Origin: Alphaproteobacteria bacterium
GTDB lineage: Bacteria; Pseudomonadota; Alphaproteobacteria; Rhizobiales; Xanthobacteraceae
DNA: 34,007 nucleotides
NCBI GenBank assembly: GCA_021325315.1
Contig: JAJPHK010000027.1
Span: 1-34,007 of the forward strand
Direction of reading: 5' to 3'
Part shown: positions 15,028 to 25,515 of the stretch, one piece after another
How positions within the stretch are numbered: the stretch's first letter is position 1
Layout: each line of letters begins with the position of its first letter
Notes under the pieces: model-generated
The model's database searches: none
Told to the model about the DNA's origin: nothing
Seen by the model: only the letters and a program-made list of their open reading frames with translations
Translations under genes and position numbers: made by a program

Positions 15028-16863
15028 ATGTTCGAGGCAAAATTCCAGTCGTTCGGCGAAAAAACCGACCCTTCCAAGGGGAAAGAGCGGCTACAGGCGC
15101 TGCGCGCGGAACTTTTAAAGCGCAAGCTCGACGGTTTCATCGTCCCGCGCGCCGACCAGCATCAAAACGAATATGTGCCCGCGAGCGAGGAGCGGCTAGC
15201 CTGGCTCACGGGTTTTGCCGGCTCAGCGGGTGTCGCGATCGTGCTCGAAAACAAGGCCGCGCTCTTCGTCGACGGCCGCTACACGCTCGAAGCCAAGGCG
15301 CAGGTGGACGAAACCGCCTTCACGGTCGAGCATCTTGTGGATACGCCGCCGGAAGAATGGCTCGCGAAGAATCTGAAGGCGGGCGGCAATTTCGGCTACG
15401 ACCCGCTCCGCACCACGATCGACGGCGTCGAGAAGCTCGCGAAAGCCTGTGTGCGCGCAAACGCAATGCTGGTCGCCGCCGACAGCAATCCGGTCGATGC
15501 GATCTGGACGGACAGGCCCCAACCGCCGCTTTCGCCCGTGGTGCTGCACGACATTCGCTTCGCTGGCGAAAGCGCGGAAAGCAAAATCAAACGCCTGCAA
15601 GGCGAGCTCGGCAAGACGAAACTCGACGCCGCTGTTTTGTCCGACCCCGCCTCCGTCGCCTGGACGTTCAATATCCGCGGCGCGGACGTGACGCACACGC
15701 CGCTTCCGCTTTCCTGGGCAATCGTGCCGCAGGAAGGAAAGCCATCGCTCTTCGTCGATGCGCGCAAGCTTTCGAATGAGGTGCGCGACACTCTTTCCAA
15801 GGTTGCGAACGTGCAGGAGCCCGCGGAATTCGACGCGGCGCTCGCCGCCCTCGCCAAGGGAAAGAACATCCGCCTCGATCAGGCGACCGCGCCCAAGCAC
15901 CTCGCGGATGTCATCGAAAAAGCCGGCGGCACGGTCGCGAAGGGCGCCGATCCCGTCACCCGCATGAAAGCGGTGAAGAATGAAACCGAAATCGCGGGCG
16001 CGCGCGAGGCGCACAAGCGCGATGGCGCGGCGCTCGCAAAATTCCTCGCCTGGTTCGACCGCGAGGCGCCCGGCGGCAAGCTTACCGAGATTGATGCGGT
16101 CGCAGCGCTGGAGAGTTTCCGACGCGAAACAGGGAAGCTAAAGGACGTTTCCTTTCCCACCATCGCAGGCGCTGGGCCGCATGGCGCGATCGTGCATTAT
16201 CGTGTGACGCAAAAGTCGAACCGCAAAATCTCGCCGGGCGAATTGTTCCTGATCGACTCCGGCGCGCAATACGAGGACGGCACCACGGACGTGACCCGTA
16301 CCATCATTGTCGGCGATCCGACGCACGAAATGCGAGAGCGATTCACGCTGGTGCTGAAAGGCCACATCGCGATTATGCGCTCGGTCTTCCCGGAAGGCAC
16401 GTCCGGCGCCCAGATCGACGGCTTCGCACGCGCGCCGCTCTGGCGCGCAGGCCTCGATTTCGACCACGGCACCGGCCACGGCGTCGGGAGCTATCTCTCC
16501 GTGCATGAAGGCCCCGCGCGGATTTCCAAGCTCGGCGCCGAGAAGCTGGAAGCCGGCATGATCCTCTCGAACGAGCCCGGCTATTACAAAACGAACGCCT
16601 ACGGCATCCGCACGGAAAATCTCGTGCTCGTGCAGCCGCACAAGGCGCCTGCAGGCGCGGAGAAGAAGCTCCTTTGCTTCGAGACGCTCACGCTCGCGCC
16701 CATCGACCGCCACCTGATTTTGCCGAGCGAACTTTCGCTCGAAGAGCTGGATTGGCTCGACACCTATCACGCGCGTGTTCGCGCCGAGATTTCGCCGCTC
16801 GTGGACGGGGATGTGCGCGACTGGCTGATCGCGGCGACAGAGCCTTTGATGCGGACGGCGTGA
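15028..16863 (+). CDS. pepP: Xaa-Pro aminopeptidase, long (three-domain) form
   Basis: Cleaves the N-terminal residue before proline. At 611 residues it is the long, three-domain form shared with eukaryotic cytosolic aminopeptidase P, rather than the 440-residue E. coli PepP. Two creatinase-like N-terminal domains (about 20-160 and 170-315) precede the pita-bread catalytic domain. The five metal ligands are all visible: Asp410 and Asp421 in DSGAQYEDGTTDVT, His484 in GTGHGVGS, Glu516 in SNEPGYY and Glu530 in RTEN. The pocket segment AGAGPHGAIVHY is also intact. It is probably cytoplasmic, since there is no signal peptide. It is divergent from pcrA, and its stop is immediately followed by a REP-like repeat. 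Confidence 0.94.
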   Translation: MFEAKFQSFGEKTDPSKGKERLQALRAELLKRKLDGFIVPRADQHQNEYVPASEERLAWLTGFAGSAGVAIVLENKAALFVDGRYTLEAKAQVDETAFTVEHLVDTPPEEWLAKNLKAGGNFGYDPLRTTIDGVEKLAKACVRANAMLVAADSNPVDAIWTDRPQPPLSPVVLHDIRFAGESAESKIKRLQGELGKTKLDAAVLSDPASVAWTFNIRGADVTHTPLPLSWAIVPQEGKPSLFVDARKLSNEVRDTLSKVANVQEPAEFDAALAALAKGKNIRLDQATAPKHLADVIEKAGGTVAKGADPVTRMKAVKNETEIAGAREAHKRDGAALAKFLAWFDREAPGGKLTEIDAVAALESFRRETGKLKDVSFPTIAGAGPHGAIVHYRVTQKSNRKISPGELFLIDSGAQYEDGTTDVTRTIIVGDPTHEMRERFTLVLKGHIAIMRSVFPEGTSGAQIDGFARAPLWRAGLDFDHGTGHGVGSYLSVHEGPARISKLGAEKLEAGMILSNEPGYYKTNAYGIRTENLVLVQPHKAPAGAEKKLLCFETLTLAPIDRHLILPSELSLEELDWLDTYHARVRAEISPLVDGDVRDWLIAATEPLMRTA

Positions 16864-16901
16864 CTCCCTCTCCCCTGTGGGGAGAGGGCCGGGGTGAGGG
16901 G
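16864..16901 (+). repeat. REP-like palindrome, left copy flanking DUF559 gene
   Basis: CTCCCTCTCCCC and GGGGAGAGGG form a hairpin with a 3-base loop (TGT), followed by CCGGGGTGAGGGG. It starts at the base after the pepP stop and ends at the DUF559 stop codon. The copy at 17239-17277 is its inverted counterpart. On either strand the hairpin could end transcription of the flanking genes, although no long T-run follows. Confidence 0.85.
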
Positions 16902-17237
16902 TCATTCAACCCGCAGCGTCGAGAGAAGCTCCTGGCAAACGCCGTCGACATTTTTCATCACGTCGTGATTCCAGAACCGAACAACGACGAATCCATTCGC
17001 TTCAAGAAAACGATCCCGCTCTTTGTCATGATCATCGTGGCCGTGTTGCCCACCGTCGATCTCGACGATCCCATGTGCATCCAAGCATACAAAATCGACG
17101 ACGTATTTTCCGATTGGAAACTGCCGCCGGAACTTGAAGCCTTCGAGGCGGCGATCCCGCAAGCGCAACCATAGCCTTCGTTCAGCGTCTGTCTGATTGC
17201 GCCGGAGTTTACGCGCAATTTGGCTCGAAGCGCCCAT
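16902..17237 (-). CDS. DUF559 protein, predicted Vsr-like endonuclease
   Basis: This 111-residue protein matches the DUF559 family, which belongs to the restriction-endonuclease-like fold near very-short-patch repair enzymes. Visible are ARKLRRNQTDAERRLWLRLR (8-27), FKFRRQFPIGKYVVDFVC (34-51), IVEIDGGQHGHDDHDKERD and VVRFWNHDVMKN. The Asp of VVDF, the Glu/Asp of VEIDGGQH and the following histidine are the likely catalytic set. No biochemical function is established as far as I know. The ATG ends one base before the right REP element, so the purine-rich edge of the repeat (GTGAGGGGGA) supplies the only plausible ribosome binding site. The stop abuts the left REP. The gene looks like a small cassette inserted between pepP and ligA. 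Confidence 0.88.
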   Translation of the reverse strand: MGASSQIARKLRRNQTDAERRLWLRLRDRRLEGFKFRRQFPIGKYVVDFVCLDAHGIVEIDGGQHGHDDHDKERDRFLEANGFVVVRFWNHDVMKNVDGVCQELLSTLRVE

Positions 17238-17238
17238 T

Positions 17239-17277
17239 CCCCCTCACCCTAACCCTCTCCCCAACGGGGAGAGGGAA
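17239..17277 (-). repeat. REP-like palindrome, right copy flanking DUF559 gene
   Basis: CCCTCTCCCC and GGGGAGAGGG form a hairpin around AAC on the plus strand, preceded by CCCCTCACCCTAA. Its reverse complement aligns along its whole length with the copy at 16864-16901, differing mainly in the loop and a 3-base spacer. The two copies form an inverted pair enclosing the DUF559 gene. Confidence 0.85.
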
Positions 17278-17291
17278 TCCTCAGCGCGCGA

Positions 17292-19433
<2,142 letters not shown>

Positions 19434-19446
19434 TTAGAACTCCGGC

Positions 19447-19524
19447 GTCATGCCCGGCCTTGTGCCGGGCATCCACGCCTTCCTTAAACAAGACGTGGAT
19501 GGCCGGGACAAGCCTGGCCACGAC
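19447..19524. repeat. Long palindromic intergenic repeat, copy 2
   Basis: Two 31-base arms (19447-19477 and 19494-19524) are inverted copies of one another, separated by 16 bases. Its reverse complement matches the element at 603-690 arm for arm, with only the central spacer differing in length and sequence. It fills the gap between the recN stop and the ligA start. It encodes nothing and may fold as a long hairpin in the recN-ligA transcript. Confidence 0.85.
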
Positions 19525-19549
19525 CGAATTGAATTGCGCATAGCAATGA

Positions 19550-21217
19550 CTACCGCCCCGCTCCCGCGATCAGCTTCTCCGCCGCCGCGCGAGCCTCTTC
19601 GGTGACTTCCGCGCCGGCAAGCATACGGGCGATCTCCTCACGCTTTTGTTTCGATTCGAGCGCTTTCACGCGGGTGACAACCCGTTTCGCACCCGCCGGT
19701 TCCTTGCTGACCAGAAAATGATGCGAAGCGCGCGCGGCCACCTGCGGCGCGTGCGACACCGAAAACACCTGCACTTTCTCGCCAAGCCGCGCGAGCCGCG
19801 CGCCAATCGCGTCGGAGACCGCTCCGCCGACCGCCGTGTCGATCTCGTCGAAGACAAGCGTCGGCGCCGAGCCTTTGTCGGCGAGCACGACCTTGAGCGC
19901 CAGAAGAAACCGCGCAAGCTCGCCGCCGGAAGCGACCTTCATCAAGGGCCCCGGCTTCGAGCCAGGATTGGTGCGCACCCAGAATTCCGCCCGGTCGTGC
20001 CCCTCCGGCCCCGCCGAGGCTGGATCGCTTTCGATCTGCACGACAAACTCGGCGCGCTCCAATTTCAGCGGCGCGAGCTCCGCGTTCACGGCTTTCGCGA
20101 GCGCGGTCCCCGCCTTCTTGCGCGCGGCGGATAGTTTTTCGGCTGCAGCGCGGTAGGCGCTTTCGGATTCTTTCGCGGCCGCCTCCAGCTTCTTCAGGTT
20201 CTCCGAGCCTTTGTCGATTGCTTCGAGATCGGAAGCAAAGCGCGCGGCCACCACGGGCAGGTCCTCGACCGTCGTTTGGTATTTCCGCGCGGCGGCGCGT
20301 AGACCAAATAGACGCTCTTCGATCCGCTCCAGTTCCCTCGGATCGAAATCCGCTGCCCGCAGCGCGCGCTCCAACCCGTCGCGCGCTTCCTCAAGCGCGT
20401 TCAACGCAACCTCCAGCGCCTTCACCGGCACGCCGACGAGATCGGGCGCGTCATTTTGCCGCCGCTCCAGACGGCGCAGCGAAGCGGAAAGCGAAGGCAC
20501 CGGGCTCGCGGTACCCGCCACGGTTTCATGCGCGTCGCGCAAATCCTCGGCGACCTTTTCCGCGCCCATCATTTGCGCACGCCGGTCGGCGAGCTGCTTC
20601 TCTTCGCCAGGCAGCGGCGACATGGCGGTAAGTTCCTCGACCGCATGGCGGATGAAATCGGCTTCCGCCGCCGCCTTCTCCAGCCGTTCGCGCTCCGCTG
20701 TTGCGTGCGCTACCGCCTCGCGCCACGCGTTCCACAAGCTCTCGACATTCGAAACCTGATCGAGGTGCCCGGCGAAGGCGTCAAGAAGCGCGCGATGGGT
20801 GTTCGAATCAACGAGCGCGCGCTCGTCGTGCTGGCCGTGAATCTCGACGAGGCTATGCCCGACCTCGCGCAGCACCTGCACCGAGACCGGCTGATCGTTG
20901 ATGAAGGCGCGCGTGCGCCCGTCGGAAAACTGGACGCGCCGAAGGATCAGCTCGTCGCCGTCGACGCCATGTTCCCGCAGGAGCTTTCGAGCGGGGTGGT
21001 TTTTCGAAACCTCGAAAGAGGCCGTCACCTGCCCTTGCTCCGCGCCCGCGCGCACGAGCGAGGCGTCGCCCCGTGCCCCCAACGCAAGGCTGAACGAGTC
21101 GAGCACGATCGATTTCCCCGCGCCCGTCTCGCCGGTCAGCACCGAAAGGCGCGGCGAGAAGTCGAGGTCCAACTTATCGATCAGGACGATGTCGCGTATC
21201 GAGAGGTGAACGAGCAT
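19550..21217 (-). CDS. recN: DNA repair protein RecN
   Basis: An SMC-like ATPase that acts early in double-strand break repair. The 555 residues have the N-terminal ABC half with Walker A GETGAGKS (29-36). Helical coiled-coil arms occupy about residues 150-380. The C-terminal half has the ABC signature KVASGGELARFLLALKVVL, Walker B LVFDEIDTAVGG, and the switch histidine region FSVSHAPQVAARASHHFLV. It starts MLVHLSIRDIVLIDKLDLDF, the normal RecN opening. I find no alphaproteobacterial LexA box (GTTC-N7-GTTC) just upstream; a long hairpin repeat lies between it and bamD. Confidence 0.95.
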   Translation of the reverse strand: MLVHLSIRDIVLIDKLDLDFSPRLSVLTGETGAGKSIVLDSFSLALGARGDASLVRAGAEQGQVTASFEVSKNHPARKLLREHGVDGDELILRRVQFSDGRTRAFINDQPVSVQVLREVGHSLVEIHGQHDERALVDSNTHRALLDAFAGHLDQVSNVESLWNAWREAVAHATAERERLEKAAAEADFIRHAVEELTAMSPLPGEEKQLADRRAQMMGAEKVAEDLRDAHETVAGTASPVPSLSASLRRLERRQNDAPDLVGVPVKALEVALNALEEARDGLERALRAADFDPRELERIEERLFGLRAAARKYQTTVEDLPVVAARFASDLEAIDKGSENLKKLEAAAKESESAYRAAAEKLSAARKKAGTALAKAVNAELAPLKLERAEFVVQIESDPASAGPEGHDRAEFWVRTNPGSKPGPLMKVASGGELARFLLALKVVLADKGSAPTLVFDEIDTAVGGAVSDAIGARLARLGEKVQVFSVSHAPQVAARASHHFLVSKEPAGAKRVVTRVKALESKQKREEIARMLAGAEVTEEARAAAEKLIAGAGR

Positions 21218-21288
21218 GAGTCTCTTGAGTCTATCCCAAGAGCCGCCGTTCGTAGCAAGCCGTGTGGAAATCCCGGCCCAATAATATC

Positions 21289-21459
21289 CGTCATTACCGG
21301 GCCGCCGCGCCCGGCGAGCGATTGCGAGCCGATTGGCGCGGCGAGACCCGGTAATCCATGATGACCTTCCGGATGCACCTGTAATGCTTCATGGATCACC
21401 GGGTCTCGCAACGTCAGCCGCTCGCTTTGCTCGCGGGACGTTGCGGCCCGGCGATGACG
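21289..21459. repeat. Large nested palindromic repeat between recN and bamD
   Basis: Two nested inverted repeats are visible. The outer arms 21289-21305 and 21443-21459 match at 15 of 17 bases, with CCGGGCCGC shared. The inner arms 21341-21361 and 21389-21409 match at 20 of 21 bases. Between them lie further GCGAGC/GCTCGC segments. The unit is bounded by CGTCAT and ATGACG. It resembles the mosaic repeats scattered in Bradyrhizobium-type genomes, but is a different family from the copies at 603 and 19447. It fills nearly all of the 254-base gap between the two genes, and I see no open reading frame or clear promoter in it. Confidence 0.85.
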
Positions 21460-21471
21460 AATGATGAGGCC

Positions 21472-22332
21472 TCAGGTGGAGGACTTGTCGTCAGGCTTGA
21501 CCTGGAAGAGCTTGGAGATCCACGAGCTCTTGTCCTCGCGCGGCTCCGCCCCGCCGGAGACGACGAGCTTGTAGGCGTCCTTGTACCAGGGGCTGTCCGG
21601 GAAGTTATGCCCGAGCACGGCGGCGGCGGTCTGCGCCTCGCCGGTGATGCCGAGCGCCATATAGCACTCGGTCAATCGCATCAGCGCCTCTTCGACATGG
21701 CGCGTGGTCTGATATTGTGTCACGACGGTCTTGAAGCGGTTGATCGCGCCGATAAAGTTTCGGCGCTCCATGTAAAACCGGCCGATCGTCATTTCCTTGC
21801 CGGCGAGGTTGTCGCGCGCGATCTGAATCTTCTTCTTGGCGCTTTCGGCGTACTCGGTGTCGGGAAATTTCCGCACCACTTCGGCGAGCGCGTCGACCGC
21901 TTTCCGCGTGCGGGCCTGGTCGCGGTTCACGTCCGGGATCTGGTCAAAATAGGCGGACGCCATGAGATATTGCGCGTAGGCCGTGTCCTGATTGCCCGGG
22001 TGGAGCGAGATGTAGCGCTTCGCCGCCGTAATCGCCTCGTCGAACTGTCCGCCGGAGTAATAGGCGAAGGACATCATCAGGAGCGACTTCCGCCCCCATT
22101 CGGAATAAGGATGCTGCCGCTCGCACTCGGCGAATTTCTTAGCGGCGTCGCCATATTCCTTCTGATTGAGGAGCGTAAGGCCCTGATTGTAGAGGACGTC
22201 CGCCGGCTCGTCGGGCGGGATCGCGTTCTTGTCGACGGTGGAGCAGGCCACGATCCAGCCCGCGCACAGGATGAGTACCGCGAGGCGGAGAAAGCCGGTT
22301 CTGCGCTGGCCGAAGAAACCCATCAAACTCAC
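21472..22332 (-). CDS. bamD: Outer membrane assembly lipoprotein BamD
   Basis: An essential lipoprotein of the BAM complex that inserts beta-barrel proteins into the outer membrane. The 286 residues begin with a lipoprotein signal whose lipobox ends at Cys30 (WIVAC). Five TPR-like helical pairs follow, including ADVLYNQGLTLLNQKEYGDA, WGRKSLLMMSFAYYSGGQFD and AYAQYLMASAYFDQIPDVNR. The GTG at 22332 has GAGGG about 7 bases upstream; an ATG three codons later is equally possible. In alphaproteobacteria bamD usually lies between lpxC and recN, as here. The 139-base gap before it holds only a weak CGCGG/CCGCG hairpin after the lpxC stop. Confidence 0.95.
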   Translation of the reverse strand: MSLMGFFGQRRTGFLRLAVLILCAGWIVACSTVDKNAIPPDEPADVLYNQGLTLLNQKEYGDAAKKFAECERQHPYSEWGRKSLLMMSFAYYSGGQFDEAITAAKRYISLHPGNQDTAYAQYLMASAYFDQIPDVNRDQARTRKAVDALAEVVRKFPDTEYAESAKKKIQIARDNLAGKEMTIGRFYMERRNFIGAINRFKTVVTQYQTTRHVEEALMRLTECYMALGITGEAQTAAAVLGHNFPDSPWYKDAYKLVVSGGAEPREDKSSWISKLFQVKPDDKSST

Positions 22333-22471
22333 GACCGCCCTCGCCTAAGGCCACGCCTGGTTTACGCAGCTCGTTGTTGTTACCTGCAATGCGAAGACCC
22401 CGCTACCCGGGTAACGAGGGATTCAGACCCGATTGTGGCGACTAGATTAACGCGGAAAGCCCGCGAAACGC

Positions 22472-23416
22472 TTAAGATTCAGCCCGATAGGCAGGAACCG
22501 CAACCGGAACGCCAAGCTCGGCCTGACCGCGGCGGACACGGATACGCGGGGCTTCCACCACCGTCCAGGCGGAACGATCGGCTGTGAGCGCCGCGACTAT
22601 GGCGGCGTTCAGCTTGTGGCCGCCGCAAACCGAGTGATACCGGCCGAGGAGCGGCAAGCCCGCGAGCGCAAGGTCGCCGACCGCATCGAGCGCCTTGTGG
22701 CGAACGAACTCGTCGGCGAAGCGAAGCCCGCCCGGATTGAGGACGCGGTCTTCGGCAAGGCAAACGGTGTTTTCGAGGGAGGCGCCGAGCGCGTAACCAG
22801 CGCTCCAGAGCTTCGCGACATCGCTCATGAAGCCAAAAGTGCGGGCGGGTGCGAGATCTTCGCGGAAAGTGTCGGGCGAAAGCGTCGCCGCATAGCGCTG
22901 GTGGCCGATGAGCGCATGCTTGAAATCGATCTCGATCTCGACGCGGAAACCGGCGTCATAGGGGAGCAGTTCGCCCGCCGCACGGCCCTGGCTGACCCGG
23001 ACAGGTTTCAAAACCTTGAGATAGCGGCGCGGCGCTTCCTGACGCTCCAAGCCCGCGGCTTCGATCGCCTCGATGAAGGGAAGCGCGCTGCCGTCAAAAA
23101 TGGGGACTTCCCCGCCTTCGACCTCGACCACAACGTTATCGATGCCGAGGCCGACGAAAGTCGCAAGCAGGTGTTCGACGGTGGAGCAAAGCGTGCCGTT
23201 CTCGTCGCCGAGAACGGTCGCGAAATCGGTGTTACGGACGGCTTCCGGCGACAACGCGATCCGGCGGCTCTTGCCGGCGGTGTCGGCCTTGACGAAAACG
23301 ATGCCGGTGTTCGGTTCGGCGGGAAGAAGCGAAACACGGGTCTGGGTGCCGCTATGGACACCGCGGCCCATCAGATCGACACGCTCAGCCAAAGTCGTTT
23401 GATAAGTCGCCCGCAT
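22472..23416 (-). CDS. lpxC: UDP-3-O-acyl-N-acetylglucosamine deacetylase
   Basis: A zinc deacetylase that performs the committed step of lipid A synthesis. From the ATG at 23416 it has 314 residues, starting MRATYQTTLAERVDLMGRGV; an upstream frame to 23464 adds 16 residues unlike the family. Visible motifs are GRGVHSG, STVEHLLATFVGLGIDN (first zinc His), EVPIFDGSALPFIEAI, RFADEFVRHKALDAVGDL (second zinc His and the zinc Asp) and GGHKLN with the catalytic His. The purine run GGTGGGGA lies directly before the ATG. The enzyme has all its metal ligands. It lies between ftsZ and bamD, in the standard alphaproteobacterial order. Confidence 0.95.
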   Translation of the reverse strand: MRATYQTTLAERVDLMGRGVHSGTQTRVSLLPAEPNTGIVFVKADTAGKSRRIALSPEAVRNTDFATVLGDENGTLCSTVEHLLATFVGLGIDNVVVEVEGGEVPIFDGSALPFIEAIEAAGLERQEAPRRYLKVLKPVRVSQGRAAGELLPYDAGFRVEIEIDFKHALIGHQRYAATLSPDTFREDLAPARTFGFMSDVAKLWSAGYALGASLENTVCLAEDRVLNPGGLRFADEFVRHKALDAVGDLALAGLPLLGRYHSVCGGHKLNAAIVAALTADRSAWTVVEAPRIRVRRGQAELGVPVAVPAYRAES

Positions 23417-23734
23417 TCCCCACCGTTTGGAAGAGCCACCGGCCCCGTACCGTTGGCCTGCCAAAGGGCACCCCGCCCCTTAGCCGTGAAATGCACGATA
23501 AACCTGGATCTGCATGCGGCAAGTCACGGTTTTTTACCATTTGTTACCCGCTTTTGGCGGGTTGCTGCCGGCTTCCCGCCATTATTCGGAATGCCGCAAA
23601 CTGGCGAAAACACGGGCTTTGCGCGGCAAAGATACGGAGCACCCGCTATCCACAGCCTCGCTTCCAAACGAAAGCGCCCAGGCTAGCGGCCCGGGCGCGA
23701 TCCGTTTTGAAGCATTTTTTGACGAATCAGAGGG
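23417..23734. other. ftsZ-lpxC intergenic region
   Basis: This 318-base gap is the longest stretch without a gene in the division block. It holds the candidate ftsZ terminator (23663-23698) and a six-pair hairpin ACCCGC/GCGGGT (23546-23551 with 23557-23562) without a T-run. I see no reading frame with family resemblance. A promoter for lpxC is expected here; on the minus strand TTGCCG followed by TTTATC has poor spacing, so I do not call it. Confidence 0.5.
23663..23698 (-). terminator. Candidate intrinsic terminator after ftsZ
   Basis: Read on the minus strand, GCGCCCGGG pairs with the downstream CCTGGGCGC (23698-23690 with 23682-23674) over nine pairs, one of them G-U, around a 7-base loop. 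It is followed by TTTCGTTT. It lies about 37 bases after the ftsZ stop, which is the right place to separate ftsZ from lpxC. Confidence 0.6.
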
Positions 23735-25423
23735 CTAATTCGCCTGTCGCCGGAGAAACGCAGGGATCTCGAGCTCGTCTTCCTCGATATGACTCGGCGC
23801 CGTGCGTGCCGCAGGTTCGATCGCCGGGCTGCGGGTCGGTGCCGAACGCTTGAAGTATTCGGATACCTCTTGAGGCGGCTTGCGATCTGCAGGCTTGGTA
23901 ACGGGCGTTTCGGACTGCGTCGCCGTGTCACGCGGCTTCAGGAAGGAAGGCAGCTCCGCGTCGTCCTTTTTCTCCGCTGCGGGCGTTTTCTGCCCCATGC
24001 CGATATGGGCAAGGCGCTGCAGGAGCGTCATGCGCTTGGTCTCGAGCGAAGCACCGCCATCGGCGGCTTCGCCGCGATGGGCGCGCAACTCGTTTTGCGC
24101 CGGCATCGGAAGCTCGTCGATCCGCGGCATTCGCGGCGCTCGCATCGGACGTTCGGGGCGCTCCGCCTGCGGCGGAATGAAGGGCTTTAGCGGCTCCTCG
24201 ACGCTTTCCTCGGCCCGGGTTTCTTCCTTGATCGGCTGGAAGAGCGAAGGACGCGGCGAAAGCGGCCGCAAGGTGACCTGATCGATTTCCGCTGCAGGAA
24301 CAAGCGGAGTTTCCTCCGGCTCCTCTTCGATCGCGACCGGTTCAACCGGTTCGCGGGTAAGGCTCGGACGAATCGTTTCGCGCTCGCCGGCTTCGATCGC
24401 GCGCATGCGGGCGGCGAAATTGCGCTCGGCGGCATGCGAGATCGCCGTCGGTGTCGGGATCGGTTCGATGCCGGTCGCGACCACAGACACGCGCACCAGG
24501 CCCTCTAAGCTCTGGTCGAAAGTCGCGCCCAGAATGATGTTGGCGTCAGGGTCAACTTCCTCGCGAATGCGGGTCGCGGCTTCGTCGACTTCGTAGAGCG
24601 TCAAATCCTTGCCGCCGGTGATCGAAATCAGAAGCCCGCGCGCGCCGCGCATGGAGACTTCATCGAGGAGCGGATTCGAAATCGCGGCCTCCGCGGCGGT
24701 CACCGCCCGTCGCTCGCCCGAAGCCTCGCCCGTTCCCATCATCGCCTTGCCCATTTCGCGCATCACGGCGCGGACGTCGGCGAAGTCGAGGTTGATGAGG
24801 CCCTCTTTCACCATCAGATCGGTAATGCAGGCGACGCCGGAATAGAGCACCTGATCGGCCATCGCGAAGGCGTCGGCGAAAGTGGTCTTTTCGTTGGCGA
24901 CCCGGAACAGGTTCTGGTTGGGGATGACGATCAGCGTATCGACGTGTTTCGCGAGCTCGCTGATGCCCGCCTCGGCGATCCGCATCCGCCGCTGACCCTC
25001 GAACTGGAAGGGCTTGGTAACGACCCCTACCGTGAGGAGGCCCAGTTCCTTCGAGACCCGGGCGATGACCGGCGCAGCCCCCGTTCCGGTGCCGCCGCCC
25101 ATGCCGGCGGTGATGAAGGCCATGTGCGCACCCGACAGATGGTCGCGCAATTCGTCGATGGCTTCTTCCGCCGCCGCTCTTCCAACTTCAGGGTGAGAAC
25201 CGGCGCCAAGTCCTTGAGTTGACTCAATTCCCAGCTGGATGACCCGCTTCGCCTTGGAGGATGCGAGCGCCTGCGCATCGGTGTTGGCGACCACGAAATC
25301 GCAGCCGGAGAGGCCGGATGTGATCATGTTGTTCACGGCGTTTCCGCCGGCCCCGCCCACCCCGAATACGGCGATATGCGGTTTCAGTTCACGCATATCG
25401 GGCATCTGCAAATTAATCGTCAT
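23735..25423 (-). CDS. ftsZ: Cell division GTPase FtsZ
   Basis: A tubulin-like GTPase that polymerises into the division ring. The 562 residues contain [15 protein letters not shown] (19-33), the tubulin signature GGGTGTG (109-115), [10 protein letters not shown], and the T7 loop region [12 protein letters not shown]. The globular part ends near residue 330. A long disordered, proline- and glutamate-rich linker of about 200 residues follows, typical of alphaproteobacteria. The end is [14 protein letters not shown], the conserved peptide that binds FtsA and other partners. A GGGGTG ribosome binding site precedes the ATG. It is separated from ftsA by 92 bases that carry two GANTC sites. Confidence 0.97.
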   Translation of the reverse strand: MTINLQMPDMRELKPHIAVFGVGGAGGNAVNNMITSGLSGCDFVVANTDAQALASSKAKRVIQLGIESTQGLGAGSHPEVGRAAAEEAIDELRDHLSGAHMAFITAGMGGGTGTGAAPVIARVSKELGLLTVGVVTKPFQFEGQRRMRIAEAGISELAKHVDTLIVIPNQNLFRVANEKTTFADAFAMADQVLYSGVACITDLMVKEGLINLDFADVRAVMREMGKAMMGTGEASGERRAVTAAEAAISNPLLDEVSMRGARGLLISITGGKDLTLYEVDEAATRIREEVDPDANIILGATFDQSLEGLVRVSVVATGIEPIPTPTAISHAAERNFAARMRAIEAGERETIRPSLTREPVEPVAIEEEPEETPLVPAAEIDQVTLRPLSPRPSLFQPIKEETRAEESVEEPLKPFIPPQAERPERPMRAPRMPRIDELPMPAQNELRAHRGEAADGGASLETKRMTLLQRLAHIGMGQKTPAAEKKDDAELPSFLKPRDTATQSETPVTKPADRKPPQEVSEYFKRSAPTRSPAIEPAARTAPSHIEEDELEIPAFLRRQAN

Positions 25424-25474
25424 GTCGTCACCCCTTGGGCCTTATCGCCCCTTTTACGCACGCCCACTGATGCC

Positions 25475-25500
25475 GACTCAGCAACAGTGTTGTTTGAATC
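25475..25500. promoter_or_regulatory. Pair of GANTC (CcrM/GcrA) sites upstream of ftsZ
   Basis: GACTC at 25475-25479 and GAATC at 25496-25500 lie 21 bases apart in the ftsA-ftsZ gap. In alphaproteobacteria CcrM methylates GANTC and GcrA acts on promoters bearing such sites; in Caulobacter ftsZ is known to depend on CcrM. An 11-base palindrome CAACAGTGTTG (25482-25492) sits between the two sites. The promoter itself is not resolved by eye. Confidence 0.45.
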
Positions 25501-25515
25501 ACAATTCGCGGACAT

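Noticed and set aside
21289-21459. CRISPR-like repeat array
   Set aside because: The repeats are inverted and nested, not direct and evenly spaced, and there are no spacers or cas genes.
22447-22475. Two TTAA motifs near the lpxC stop as a CtrA site
   Set aside because: They are 21 bases apart instead of 7, and lie at the end of a gene rather than in a promoter.
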